64,000 nt of DNA from Bolinopsis microptera (GCF_026151205.1 NC_087084.1:7799394-7863393); one strand, 5' to 3'. Counted from the stretch's first letter, positions 1 through 11,692 are shown. The notes: generated from the sequence alone by a model not told the origin. Program-made: numbers and translations.

Positions 1-73
1 TTAATAATAAGCTAGACGGTAGAAATGCTCGCCATTCAACATCAAATTTGTTCTAAATTATTTATCAGTATAC

Positions 74-1511
74 CTCTTCCATAGAACTTAGTCGGATAAC
101 TTTAATGGTCTTGTCAAGACTGATCGTAATCAGCAGTCCTATCCCAGTGTGAACCTCCAGCCCTGTCAACTTAGCCTAAAAATAAATCGTAGAAACATAA
201 ATGTTTTGTTTATGTTTGGATCTTCCGAGCACGATATCATTGAAGGATCTTTAACCTTTTAAAGTTTTAACGATAGTACATCTAAATTTGAAAATAAGTC
301 TCCAAATATACCTGATGTGCCTTCAGTCGGTGGAAATTTTGGTGGGTTGCTGTGCTCCAAATGTTTACTGTACCATCTTGATGACCTGTGGATTTGTTAA
401 CTTTGAGAGGAATCGCAGCTTTAACTCATAAGAAAGTTTACCAAAATTGAAATTGTAAACCCCGAATTTATAATCATAGTAATTAAATCATTCATTCAGT
501 ATAGATCTCGTTTAAGTCTAAGTGTACAGCTATACTGCTGTCGCTGAGATGAATTTAAAGTCTAGATATACGCTATTACCGGTAATGGTGTAGTCCATGG
601 CATTGTAGAGGGTGCACTGGGTGATGGTCGAGCAGGTGTCGGTCCTGATGAGGTTCTTAACTATGTAGGTGTTTGCGTCTACTATCGACACCAGTGTCTC
701 CGCTGCTATAACAACCTTTTCGAGAGTAATAACACAGTAAACATTTAGCAATAAGTTGTTGCTAAAACTAAACATTAACTCATTAAGAATCGGTGCTGAA
801 TATTTCGCCACTTAATAATAATAAACTAATTTTCTGTTAACTTGTAATGATGTAAAAACTTACCTGAGAGGACTTCTCGTTAATTGTAATACACGTCACC
901 CACTGATCACCTAGACTCGGGTTAAACGATTGGCCCCGCTCCAAGTTCATTCTGATCACTTCGGAAAGCGGATTCTTCTTCTCCCCCTTCCGCTCCTCTC
1001 TAAAACACCACACGTTGACCTCGCTGATGCCGCCCAGGAGGATGTCTTTGTTGAAGGGATTGTAAACTGGATATGTGGCAGGTTTTACGAGTTCAAATGC
1101 GGCCACCTCTACAAGAGTAGGCACGCTAGTGTAAACTCGGAGTTTACCATCTCCGCACAGAGCCACGCCGATCATCAAACTGTTCACGATTATGAAGCTG
1201 TTTATTCGGTACTGCAGCTTCACTTTGCAGTTTTTGTGTTGAACTGTGTTCCAGATGTGAACGATTGATTTCGAGGACAAGCTTTGGACGGCTATGAATG
1301 TCTCACCGCCAAAACTTGTTGTTGCTGCAAGGTAATCGATCGCGTGATTGAAATTGAACGTTTTTCTGAGCTGGAGCCCCGAAGTCGATGAAATGCTGTA
1401 TAAGGGATCCATGTGCATTGCTTGGAGATCGATTTTGGTATTTTTCCATGACCAAACTTTTTCATCAGTCAAAAGGGTCGAAATATTTCTTTCTTTCGAA
1501 TCCTCGTTCAT
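74..1511 (-). CDS. WD-repeat (beta-propeller) protein, 5' part, four exons, continues past left edge
   Basis: Minus-strand exons at 1511-864, 715-580, 385-312 and 175-74 join with matching phases (0, 1, 0). Every junction has a GT donor and AG acceptor, for example CAG/GTAAGT at 864/863. The start ATG at 1511 has an A at -3. The spliced product reads without a stop to the left edge, about 319 residues. Exon 3 carries a clear WD signature (TGHQDGTVNIWS) and exon 4 another strand set (LITISLDKTIKVIRL). Exon 1 holds blades ending in IVHIWNT and GKLRVYTS and a long non-repeat N-terminus. WD propellers are protein-interaction scaffolds. The divergent blades and long N-terminal part recall large ciliary WD proteins such as WDR87/WDR97, but that assignment is a guess. 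The C-terminus and further blades lie outside the window. Confidence 0.85.
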
Positions 1512-2142
1512 TGTTAGATTGTTGAAATCGTACTTTGTCTGTTTCGCTAATCGTTCCTTCTCAATTGTCTAAGCCTAACATATCTGTTCAGTGTTTCTAA
1601 TTTTGTAACATAATGAAATAATGAACAATCATCAATCTAAATTGTATGTGATATAACGAACTAAAATGCGAACTGTGTCTGTGACTTGGCTGAATTCGTA
1701 TGCACGATTACGCGCGGTTGACATAGCAACACGTTATAGCACACGTGATATTGCATAAGGCGCGCGTTTAATGTTAAAATATCCCGGGCCCGTGATCATA
1801 TATATACTGTTTGTCAAGTGTTGTAACCTTATCAGACTTTATTTGGGCGTAAATAACGTATACGCTGGTTGCTGGAGGGCTCAACGTCCACATATTAATG
1901 TCCGCCCAAATTAAACTTAAAAGCTTAAAGTCCAGCTAACTGTTCCAAATAATATCAGATAAAGTAGTTTAAGTTATGATCTGAAAATCAGATTATTGTA
2001 TCTTTGTATAATCATGATGTCTCTGCGATTTCAAACTTGGGCTCAAAAGACAAAACAGATCCAACACAACTGACAACAAAATTATAGCAAATAATTATGG
2101 CAAATTATTATAGCAAATTATTATAGTAAATTATTATAGATA
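1512..2142. promoter_or_regulatory. Region upstream of the WD gene, with a pogo-like terminal-repeat relic
   Basis: No coding sequence is seen. About 1690-1800 is locally rich in GCGC and CACGTG-like motifs and could hold the promoter of the minus-strand WD gene. Bases 1823-1920 resemble the left terminal repeat of the pogo-like element at 50738, sharing ACCTTATC, a TTTATTTGG block, GCTGGAGG and TTAATGTCCG. 2095-2140 is an AT-rich run of TTATTATAG repeats. Confidence 0.4.
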
Positions 2143-2473
2143 TATTTGACCAAAACCCATAATCATGGGTAGAGTGTACCGCTGCCAGTGTCTCTCTTTT
2201 CCAAACAAAAGGAAATGATATTAATTTAAGGAACCGTCCGCTAATGCAAATTGATACCGAGAATGAAATCGGTCGCTCGCTTTTTCAAATCAATAAGCTT
2301 TATTACAATTCGTAAGCCGTGATCGAATGGAAAAATCGAGCGACCGATTTCATTCTCGGTATCAATTTGCATTAGCGGACGGTTCCTTAAATTAATATCA
2401 TTTCCTTTTGTTTGGAAAAGAGAGACACTGGCAGCGGTACACTCTACCCATGATTATGGGTTTTGGTCAAATA
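2143..2473. mobile_element. Foldback element with 143-bp inverted arms
   Basis: The left arm 2143-2285 and right arm 2331-2473 are reverse complements with a single mismatch that I can find, around a 45-bp loop. The outer ends read TATTTGACCAAAACCC. No ORF is present. Near-identity of the arms means recent formation or ongoing conversion. It is probably a foldback or MITE-type DNA element. Flanks are AT-rich, so a TA target duplication is possible but cannot be proven. Confidence 0.8.
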
Positions 2474-3498
2474 TCATCTCTTTTTGATTATAATGTCAGG
2501 ATAATTTACACAGTCGAAACTTCATTAACAAGGAGGTAATTTCGACGATTTCGAAATTCTGCCTTTGAAAACGTTTCCTTGTGTTTAGTTAGGTATATCT
2601 GTCGATAACCGACTGAATATGGCACTTTTTACTCATTCAAGTTTGCATTAAATTCATATATAATGCCATTTAAATATCGTGGAAAGCAGAATATATTCGA
2701 AATCACGAATGAGCAAAATTCTCGCCTTTCGCACGTGCAAACTTTGAGCGGACGTTGCGTACGCATACAATATTGAATCACCGTAAAATTTTGCATAGTG
2801 GTATTTAATATATGGTTTGATAAGCATGCAAAGTTTCAGAAGATTTCAAAAAGAACTTGGATCACAACGGGACTCCAAAATTGATAAAAATCGTGAAAAT
2901 CAAAATTTTTAGTGATTTTAGCTATTTTAAATCAGTTTGGTCGTGTCCCCACGTGTGCAACTTTTCGATTTTTAACTTTAAAACTAGCCTATAACACAAT
3001 TTACACCTTTAAGAAGCAAAATTGAGCTCCACAACCCAAGGGATGGCCCAACACCAGAGAATACTAATTCACAACTTTTGTGTTTTTATAAAATTATTCT
3101 TTAAAAAAGCACTAACTTCAATAGCAAATATCTTTATGAAGGAGCAAGGTAGGAAACTATTCCGGTAGATTTTCGGAATGCTTGAACAATTATCTAAGGT
3201 AAAAATGTCCTCAGATTTTGAATAAAATTACTTCTTAATAGTGTAAAATCGATTTGAAAAGTTGTTACTTTGTCAAAAGTCAAGTTTTAAAAACACTTAA
3301 CTTGATGACGTCATCAAGTGATGATGATGAAGTTAAATTATTTTTCAATACAATGTAAACTAAAGCTTAAACGATTATTTTCAAAACCTGTGGTTCGAGA
3401 TGACTGTATCGTTTATACTTTCGAATCTACGGACACTTAAATGTAGGCTACAATTGACTGCAAAAAGCGTCTATACATACATATATATATAATATATA
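2474..3498. other. Non-coding AT-rich stretch, nothing recognised
   Basis: No exon with good splice sites was seen. The only structured item is an 18-bp perfect palindrome at 3301-3318 containing TGACGTCA, the CRE/ATF core. Confidence 0.4.
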
Positions 3499-3925
3499 TC
3501 TTCACGACAATCTGTTGTAAAACAGGGGTTCCAGAAAACCCACTTCCCGATACTCCTGAAACATGAAATTTTTTTTACAGTCGATTTGGACAAGGTCTAG
3601 ACGCCCTGCAAAGTTTCATATCTCTAACTCAATTTTAACATGGTTTTTAAGGCACCTGAATATGGCGATTTTGGGTTTTTTACCTAATTTCGTATAACAT
3701 GCTGGCGCGTATTTTGCGCAAATTTCTTAAAAACCTCCACATAACTATTTCTTATTCCTGTCATCTTTAACATTGAATTAGAATGTTTTAAACTTAAATA
3801 TGCCTGCTGAACTACTTTCGATGAGTCTTAATGCCTGGAAAACAATAAAGGGGATATACTAGTATAGGGGGTAAATAGTATTGTGAATATAAGGGCGACG
3901 GTAATGCTTGCCAGCATTGTGATTA
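3499..3925 (+). repeat. Dispersed repeat A, copy 1
   Basis: About 427 bp from CTTCACGACAATCTG to GCCAGCATTGTGAT. It matches 21095-21519 almost end to end and 6310-6668 in part. No ORF. The 3' part carries TAGTATAGGGGGTAAATAG, the site used by a LINE in copy 2. Confidence 0.85.
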
Positions 3926-5270
3926 TCACATTGCAAAATTGCAAAAAGTTTGATGTTCAAATTCTGATCACAGTTATAAAAGTTATTTGCTATATGTTTA
4001 AAGAAATAGTGAATTAAAAGATTCGATAAACACGCGCATAAAATGTAAAGCAAAGCAACACTCAACAGCACGCTAACAACACACAGAGAAGAAACAATTA
4101 ACACTACACGGCGCTAGCCCTGTGGGGGGTCTCCATAGCAGCGATCATTTCATCTAGTGTCTAACCTGTACTAATATCAACCTCCTCAAGCTAACAGCAA
4201 CGGTGTTCGGTCCTTCGTGTTCAGTGTTCCTCCAATAAGATGCTTACAATTTTTTTAAGTTTAATATCCGGTTCCGGTTCCGGTCCGGTTTCCAAAAATT
4301 TTGCCGAATATTCAACGGGGAAATTTCTGTTTTAAAGGTTCCTGAAATGTATATATTTGTTTAAATTCTTGCTAAGGAGCTAAGGGGCATCCAGTTAGTG
4401 CTCTCAGTGACCAGTGAATTCCACGGTCGCTTGTTATCTGACAGCGAATGTTATAGAGTTATAGAGTTATAGCCCCGTTCATGCGAGATGATGTGTAACA
4501 CAGAGAGTCAAAACAGCTGCCATTTATGCTTTATTTATGAGCATTTCAAGAAGAGGGTTCCTGCTTTATTGTGGTTAGCAAACCCGTCGCTAACTCCCCT
4601 TATAACTTTATAATGTCAAGGATCGAAACAAAGTCCATTATGCCATTCAAAACTTTGGACATTATACTCGGTTATGCCGACGCCACAAACTTATGAGAGC
4701 TGGATTTTGGAATTTAGTTATAGAAAAGAATTTGTATATTTGTGCTAGGTAAAGCGCAGTAAATTCTTGTAATGTGAGTTTTGGTTTTATTCCAACTCGT
4801 TTCTAGCTCTACTCATACAGTGAATCAATCAGTGACCTCTGCACTGCTCGCACAGCAGATCAACCAGTGACCTCTGCTCGCAGTTAGTCGGATTGTAAGC
4901 ACTTTCTTAGTGTGTCCACATGGCTTTTAATATTATGATTGATAAAAACCCACAATTAAGGATTAATATCACTTTTCTGGAAATTTCCAGCTGCCTTAAA
5001 TTTCCTCTTCTTACTTTCTTATTATCCGGTTCCGGTCTGTCAAAATGCGGCAAACTAGAACTGGAATATCCGGTCGTTTCCGGTTTGGCAGCCAAAAACT
5101 TAAACTGTTCAGTCCCATCGTCACAGGTACAAAAGAAAATCGCGATTATTTTCCCCAAAAATCGCGATTCCGCGATTTTTAACAGACTATACAGTATACA
5201 TAAGAAGTGATAAGACAAATTCATGCTAGCATATCTGAGCATTACTAATTATGACTCCCTGTTTATGACA
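3926..5270. other. Non-coding; CCGG-rich short motifs
   Basis: No gene supported. Runs of ATCCGGTTCCGGT occur near 4267 and 5028, and a related CCGG-rich patch lies at 61585-61675. A short imperfect duplication (CAGTGACCTCTGC) lies at about 4829 and 4866. Open frames in both directions at 4907-5242 overlap each other and look like chance. Confidence 0.35.
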
Positions 5271-5274
5271 ATTC

Positions 5275-5873
5275 ATGACTCGATTCACTTATTTGGGTGC
5301 CAAAATTACATCAGATGGCAAGATTGATAAAGAAATAAATGTCAGGATTGGGAAAGCAACCGGAGCTTTTAACCAACTCAACAACATTTGGAAGAATAAG
5401 AACATAAGCATTAACAACAAAGTGCAAATCTACATCGCAGCTGTTCTTACCATTCTGACCTATGGATGTGAGATATGGAACACGACTCAAGTGCAGACAA
5501 GAAGATTGGAGTCTTTCCATCAGTACTGCTTAAGAAGAATCCTGAGAGTGAGGTGGTTCCATCGAGTAAGTACTAAGTAATGAGGATGTTTTAAGAAGAG
5601 CATCAATAACTGCAAAACGGCTGCGTTGGTTTGGACATGTCAGTAGAATGCCTGAAGATCGGTTACCCAGCTATTTACTTGAATGGAAACCCAAGCATGG
5701 GAACTGGGAAGAGATCAAGAGGCAGGCCTAGGAAGAGCTTGAATGATGTATTTATTGAGGATGCTGAGCAGAGATTGGATCGGAATGGACTCACGATTGA
5801 TTGTATGATAAGATTAGCTGCAGACCGAAAGGGATGGAGAAATGTTACCCGCCGAAGTTGTATAATAAGATAA
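5275..5873 (+). pseudogene. Decayed LINE reverse-transcriptase C-terminal region
   Basis: The translation starts at FTYLGAKITSDGKIDKEI and runs through KVQIYIAAVLTILTYGCEIW and RRILRVRWFHRVS, the thumb/connection region downstream of the RT palm in APE-type non-LTR elements. A TAA ends that frame at 5578. The next segment (RASITAKRLRWFGHVSRMPE) is in the same frame after the stop, and a further frameshift near 5700 leads to GRPRKSLNDVFIEDAEQRL and RLAADRKGWRNVTRR. At least two inactivating changes and 5' truncation make this a dead copy. It is unrelated to the LINEs at 6.7, 33 and 36 kb. Confidence 0.85.
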
Positions 5874-6044
5874 TACAAAGTAATGACGCAGTCGACGCAG
5901 ACTAATCCTTTTGGATGGAGATCTCGCCATGTAACATGTATGTATGTTCATGACATAAAATCCCTGTAGTATAACACAGTACTGTATTTACAGCAGACCT
6001 ACACCATGCAAAATGTTTTATCCATTTACTCACGCGGGGTTCTT

Positions 6045-6236
6045 CTATCCAATTTCTACAAAGTCCTTGAACCAGTTGGGTCTCCCGAAACGAGTTTTTG
6101 CCCCGGGAAGGGTGGTGATAGCATCCTCCTCATTGTCCGTGTTCATTGCTACGTTCTCCATCATATTCGTGTCGTTGTTGAAACGAGTCAGATGAGGTCG
6201 TACCTCCAGATACTGACTACGTTCCAGCTCTTTTAG
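6045..6236 (-). CDS. Orphan terminal exon, function unknown
   Basis: On the minus strand a pyrimidine-rich acceptor (TTTGATTTTGACAG) precedes an open exon of 63 codons plus TAG. It begins LKELERSQYLEVRPHL and ends GRPNWFKDFVEIG. Acidic stretches (NTDNEEDA) and balanced composition look like real coding sequence. I do not recognise the family. The rest of the gene would lie at higher coordinates, where repeat A copy 2 and a LINE now sit, so it may be an intron-invaded gene or a cut-off remnant. Confidence 0.5.
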   Translation of the reverse strand, partial: LKELERSQYLEVRPHLTRFNNDTNMMENVAMNTDNEEDAITTLPGAKTRFGRPNWFKDFVEIG

Positions 6237-6309
6237 CTGTCAAAATCAAATAGAGCACTGTTAGAATACTCAACTACTGACTACATATTACAATATATAG
6301 ATAGATATA

Positions 6310-6668
6310 CTTCACCACAATTTGTTGTAAAACAGTGGCTCCAGAAAACCCACTTCCCGATACTCCTGAAACTTGAAAACTTGTTTGAAGTTTTGAAAAA
6401 TGTTTCAGATCTCTAACTCAATTTTAACGTGGTTTTTAAGGCATCTGAATATGGCGATTTTGGGTTTTTTACCGAATTTCGTATATAACAGTGCTGGCGC
6501 GTATTTTGAGCAAATTTTCTTAAAAGCCCCCACATAACTATTTATTATTCCTGTCATCTTTGAAATTGGATTAGAATGTTTTAAACTTAAGATATGCCTG
6601 CTGAACTTCTTTCGGTGAGTCTTAATGCCTGAAAACAGTAAAAGGGGTATAATAGTATAGGGGGTAAA
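6310..6668 (+). repeat. Dispersed repeat A, copy 2, interrupted by a LINE
   Basis: It matches repeat A copies at 3499 and 21095, with more divergence in the first 100 bp. It stops at GGGGTAAA (6661-6668), where LINE A is inserted, and resumes at 8118 with GGGGTAAATAGTAT. Confidence 0.85.
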
Positions 6669-8117
6669 CAGGAATTAAACAGGAATTAAACATGAAATTA
6701 CCAAGGAGAACACTAACGAACTCGTTTTGGCTATACATCAATTCGTAAATACGTTCAGATATAAAACAAAAGTCGAATACAATTGTGGAAATAAAATCTT
6801 AAAATTTAAATGCGTTACAATATCACGAAGTGAAAATAAAATCAAATATAATAATTTAAATGCTAATAAAAAATTCTGGATGTGTGCATGAAGGCAAGAC
6901 CAAGGAGATAGGTTAGACTTAGAGACTACGAAAAGTTGATTGGACGATGAAGGATATGAGTAGGGGACGTGAAGCGAGGATTAGGACTTATTCTTAGGAT
7001 TTCGAAGGTTTGAAGAGTCTGTTAGGCATTTCCCGAATTCTTTTGTGTGACAAGAGTTCATTATGATCCTATACTCTTTTAGCATTACAAGGCTTTTCAG
7101 GTTATCAGAAAGCTTTGAGCGGAGGGAGTGGTATCCAGGGCATTCGGTTATGACATGGTCCTCAGTTTCTAGGATAGGTGTTTCAAAGAAAGGTAGCTCT
7201 TCGAAAAAGCGAATGACGTCTGTGTCAGGAGAGCAGCAAAAACGACACGTTTTCAATGCTGTGTTGTATCGATCACTAGTATATCGACCTTTCTCTACCC
7301 TCAGATCATGACTGCTAGAGCGAAGTTTAGCAATGTTAGCTCTCTTAAGCCTGCACGGAATCTGTAAGTACTGTTCTTCACCAAACTCAGATTTGACCGC
7401 AGTGTAGAACTAGAATGACATCTTCGGCTGGTTGTGAAGATCCTTTCTCCAGTGGTTCACAAATGTTTCGTGTATGTGCTCACGTGCTGCAAGAGCGGGG
7501 TGTAAGTTTGGTTTAGCGGAGGTGCTCATCTTGATGATAGTGGACCAAGTGTCATACCAGGTAAGGTTCAGTTGTTTCTGCTCCTGAAATGTATGGTGCA
7601 GAAGTGTGTTCAATTTACCTACTACCGCTTGTGATGCTCTATAGAAGTAGGCAATACATTGAGGGAGGACGGTCACTGTCCAGGGGGTTCTTCCTGTGTC
7701 GCCGTAACAGAAGTTGTTATTTGCCTTTTTGTGGACACCCAATATCCATTTAAGAATTTTTAGGTGAGTAGATTCGAGAGCATCTTTTGCTGCTGCTTTG
7801 GGGAGACTCACTTCTTGGTTTTTTGAGAGAATGGCTTTCGCGATGTTGGTTGATGGCAGCCAAACAGGGCATCCGTATGTAGCTGCTGGTTTGACTAAGC
7901 TATCGATGAGTTTTAGCATCGTGCTAGTGGAGAGTGCTCTCGTGTCAATAATTCGTCTCATAGAGAAGAACGAGCGTAGAGCTTTTTTCCTAAGCTCATC
8001 GATTGCTTGTTTGAAGGAACCGTTCAGAGAGAATTGGATTCCAAGGTAGCAGTATTTTCTTACTGGTGCGATGTCCAAGTTTCCTAGTTTAAAGCCGTAA
8101 GCACATTTGAGTATTCG
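6669..8117 (-). mobile_element. LINE A: 5'-truncated APE-type LINE, dead copy
   Basis: The minus strand encodes the C-terminal third of an ORF2 closely related to LINE C. 8116-7413 encodes RILKCAYGFKLGNLD through QPKMSF. A 6-bp insertion (TAGTTC) then puts a stop in frame. The frame continues to about 7000 with the CRFCC...H...C zinc motif (CRFCCSPDTDV, HVITECPGYHS). The 3' UTR ends at 6669 in tandem TTTAATTCCTG units. GGGGTAAA flanks both sides (6661-6668 and 8118-8125) as an 8-bp target duplication, and the 5' end is cut inside ORF2, as expected for target-primed reverse transcription. Confidence 0.9.
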
Positions 8118-8125
8118 GGGGTAAA

Positions 8126-9780
8126 TAGTATAGTGATCCATACTGATCTTATTTAGCTAGAATGTAAAGTAAATATTAAAACGAATTAGCCCTATAAGCA
8201 CTCAGCAACATCCTGGAAGAGTTTATAACACAAAACGCCTGCACGCTTAAAGTTATATTAAAATAACCTCTCGTGCTAAAGCATAAAGCAAGTCAGCGTT
8301 ATTTTCATAACAATCCCTCGTGCTTCGCACTCGTCGCGGGAAATTAAAATGTAATCCTTGTGCGTGTCTGCGTTATGTGTTTTATAAACTTATAAATTGA
8401 CCTGCAATTCTCCGCACAGCTTTTAAAGGACATCATTATCCTCCAATCAAGGGTTTAGTTCACTAATCTGCGTCGAACAGGCTGCAACCAACAATTCCAC
8501 CACTCCAATAATTCACGGTATTACGTTGCTTAGTACATAAGCTCTAAAACTAAACTGTCAACATATTCAATATTGGAGTCTCATGTTAATAAAGTGATAA
8601 ACAGAGTTTATCCTGATTTAATTGGCACTTACCATTACATTCATTTTAGCATATCAAGATTGTCTCATGACGTCTAATAATTGTGTTTTCGAGCCACACG
8701 CAAAAATTCTCTGCTACTCTCTGTAATTACAGAAGTCTTCATAAATCTTAAAGTTAAACATTAGCATTGGGCTACAAGGAAATGACACTATCTGTAATTA
8801 CATAATTCTTCATAAACTTAAAGTTAAAGTTAAACAATCGCATTGGGCTACAAGGAAATGACAAAAAATGAGTACCTATAAGTATAACATATAATAATTA
8901 GACGAATCTTGCGAGCACAGCTTGGCTCTCTCATTGCACACCTTTCCTGTCTTTACTAACTGGCTCGTTTATACTTATAGAATCTTAATGTTCAGATTAT
9001 TTTCTTTTACTTTAAAAGAGAAATTAAGATTTTGTGACAATAAGCACGTAGAATAATTGTAGGTATATTATCATTTTTTCATTATCTTTTCTTACAATAA
9101 TAAGATTAAGAAAAGATAATGAATAAATAATATTAGGTGTGTAGGATTTCTGAAATTTCACAACTCACATAATTATTGTGAATTAAATTTCTATTCCGTT
9201 AACATTGGTTAGCACTTTTTGGCCAGTCCCAATCAACAATCAAAATAACCCTCATAACTGGACCATAGTTAGATATATATTGTTTGGACTGTGGTCTCTG
9301 CATATTACTATATTATATTTATAGAGCTGAGTGTGACCTACAATTCTACAGGACCACCTGAACTCTTAAAGGACACAATTATCTTCCAGATCAAGGATTT
9401 AGTACAATAAGCTGCGTTTTGTAGACTGGGCCGGCATGTCCACCACTTCAATAATTCAAGATTTCAAGTTTCTTAGTACAGTAAGCTGCGTCTTGTAGAC
9501 TGTGCCGGCAATTCCACCACTTCAATAATTCAAGCTACCAAGTTTCTTAGTAAAGCAGCTCTTAAAGTTAACCGTCCGTTAGACAAGGAGTCCCATGTGG
9601 ATGAGCATAGTTTATCCTATTTTAATGTTGTAGCGCGATGCGTTACTGTGCCGCGCCGCGCACTCAATGAGGCTTCTCACAGATCGGCAAGATGAATTGA
9701 CATCGTCAATTAAATTTTAATGCCAATGGGTGCTTGCCATGGCATTAGTTTAGCATATTAAGATTTGTCCCTCTCTGCTC
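8126..9780. repeat. Degenerate dispersed repeats
   Basis: Blocks at about 8425-8680 and 9345-9600 share AATTCCACCACTYCAATAATTCA, TTTCTTAGTACA and GATGAGCATAGTTTATCCT-like segments; 9430-9540 contains two tandem versions. A 17-bp perfect hairpin lies at 9078-9094/9107-9123 (TTCATTATCTTTTCTTA). 8220-8340 has repeated CTCGTGCT motifs. No coding potential. Confidence 0.6.
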
Positions 9781-9784
9781 TCTC

Positions 9785-10050
9785 AATGCCTTGTATCATG
9801 TCGTGACCCCCAATTGCCAATGTCGTTTCACTATAGACCCTGTCATGTAAAGTTTCTACAATACAGAGGGAGCCGCGCACTCAAAATACAGTTGGAGCCG
9901 CGCACTCGTGCGCGGCGGGTCATACAACGTATGACAACCAATGCCCCAGCCCTTGTATGTAGGTTTACAACCTATCAGGACGCGCACCGAGTTGGACTCG
10001 TTGAAGGTCCTAATATATGAAACAAATATTTGACGAGTATCACCCGTTAA
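9785..10050 (+). repeat. Hairpin-bearing repeat, copy 1
   Basis: Shares with 42160-42335 the order: CTTGTATCA, GTGACCCCC, a TTTACTATA block, a GGGAGCCGCGCAC hairpin (CCGCGCAC/GTGCGCGG stem), GTCATACAACGTATGAC (7-bp stem) and, further on, GTATCACCCGTTAA. Conserved stems with slightly different loops suggest an RNA- or DNA-structured non-autonomous element. Confidence 0.6.
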
Positions 10051-10221
10051 CCCAGCCGGAAACCTAGCCCGAAACCAACCACTTTCGGAAAAATCTCCAA
10101 GTTGGCAATGTAAATCAGAATTCTAAACAGTCAAAGTTTAAACAAGGAATCTTATGTCATATGTGTAGCATGTAGGGGACAAGCGCGCCCGCAGTGGCGC
10201 GAAAGCACATGGTTAGGTGAA

Positions 10222-10565
10222 GGGGTGCACGATAAAAATAAACTTGCTTGGATTTTTAAAATTTGTGTACAATTAATTGTTTTCTAGAGACTGTGATGTG
10301 TGAGAATTTTCACAATACCAAATTTGTTATACCTTTTTGGAAAGATCAATTAGTTTCGCCTAGGTGCCATATTTGATGGTGCGCGGCTTTTGGAGCAAAA
10401 GTAGCTGTAAAAGTCGCGTAATTTGACCAAATTTGACCAAATTCGTTGATTTTTGTCGTATTATTTAGATATATCTTCGGTTCCTTGAATGAGATCATTC
10501 TGAAAATTGGCGACGACCTTCCAATAAGGCTTTCACAACTGTCCGAAAAATTTGGTGGATATCGG
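10222..10565 (+). repeat. Dispersed repeat B, copy 1
   Basis: About 340 bp, highly similar to 43095-43432, from GTGCACGATAAAAATAAACT to AATTTGGTGGATATCGGA. It contains a GACCAAATTTGACCAAATT tandem. No ORF. Confidence 0.85.
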
Positions 10566-10947
10566 AGTTGATGTAGTAATGAAAATGGGGCTAAATGCGC
10601 TGCTTTTACATTTTAGCTGTAAGTGAGTAACATAATGTTTGATGGTTCTGGTTGAATATGCTTAAATTTTTTGAACACTTCCCTTGTAAGTCAATTATGA
10701 GTAAGAATATAACCAATTTTTGTTGCAATCGGAGGTCGGGAAGTATACTGAATATCTATTTGTTTGAAGAAAATTGTGCTGGCCGAAATTAGCGCTAAAA
10801 AACCATCAAACAGTCAGCACGCGCGGCTCACTGTCGATGACGCACTACCTAATATGTGGATGAGCATAGTTTATCCTACTTTAATGGGTGCTTACCATTA
10901 GTTTGGCATATTAAGATTTGTCCCTTTTTGCTCTCCCAATGCCCTAG
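10566..10947. repeat. Degenerate repeat containing GTGGATGAGCATAGTTTATC
   Basis: 10853-10945 matches segments at 9597, 9717 and 11265 (GTGGATGAGCATAGTTTATC, TTAATGGGTGCTTACCATTA, CATATTAAGATTTGTCCCT). No gene seen. Confidence 0.6.
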
Positions 10948-10955
10948 CCCGAAAC

Positions 10956-11090
10956 TTGACGGATGTTACTCGTTTAAATTTCTTCGAAGTAGCGCGCGCC
11001 GCTTTCTTCTCAAAATGTTGCCCGATGGCAAGTGCTACGAAGTTCGAAGTAGCGCGCGCCGGGCCAAACCATTAACACGACAATGGTCAA
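10956..11090. mobile_element. MITE TTGAC family, copy 1 (135 bp)
   Basis: Starts TTGACGGATG and ends CAATGGTCAA, which are inverted over about 7 of 10 bases. CCCGAAAC flanks both sides (10948-10955 and 11091-11098), an 8-bp target duplication. A paralogous unoccupied site lies at about 10063-10110, where CTAGCCCGAAACCAACCACT runs uninterrupted. A second copy is at 22020-22130. The interior has two copies of GAAGTAGCGCGCGCCG. Non-coding; 8-9-bp duplications suit hAT- or Mutator-type mobilisation. Confidence 0.85.
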
Positions 11091-11690
11091 CCCGAAACCA
11101 ACCACTTTCGGAAAAAATCTCCAAGTTGGCATTACCTGGGGACCTCAGGCTATTATGTTCATAAACATAGAATAGAGATTAGGCGGAATGACAGGCTGAG
11201 CGCGGCCCAGTAAAGTTGGCAATGCAAATCAGCTCTAAACGGTCAACGTTTGGACAACGAATCCCATGTGGATGAGCATAGTTTATTTTATTTTAATGGG
11301 TGCTTACCATTAGTTTAGCATATTAAGATTTGTCCCTCTCCCAATGTCCGGACACAATTAACCTGGCCAGAGTTCTCTTAGAGAGTTAGCAGTTAGAGTT
11401 GTGCCTGACGTTTGGTTTTACCTCCCGCTCTCTGGAAATCTAAATTTACCGCGGACGTTTTCTCTCGGGTAAAATCGATGACAACTGATTTTGGTAACGA
11501 ACACCAAGGACACAGCAAGCAGGATGATGCCATAAGGCCCACTGGTCGCTCTGTTTTGTGATAGAAAATTCTAGTAGCTTTACCACTCATTGGAATTTGG
11601 CATTGAGTATGGTTTTTATGAACTGTCAGTCTTCAACTTTTAAGTAAGCCAATTCAAAACATTTGTAATAAGTTTTTAAGTATGGTGACT
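11091..11690. repeat. Repeat debris between MITE and R2-like relic
   Basis: 11210-11350 is another copy of the 9.6/10.85-kb repeat. The remainder has no recognisable coding content. Confidence 0.5.
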
Positions 11691-11692
11691 AA

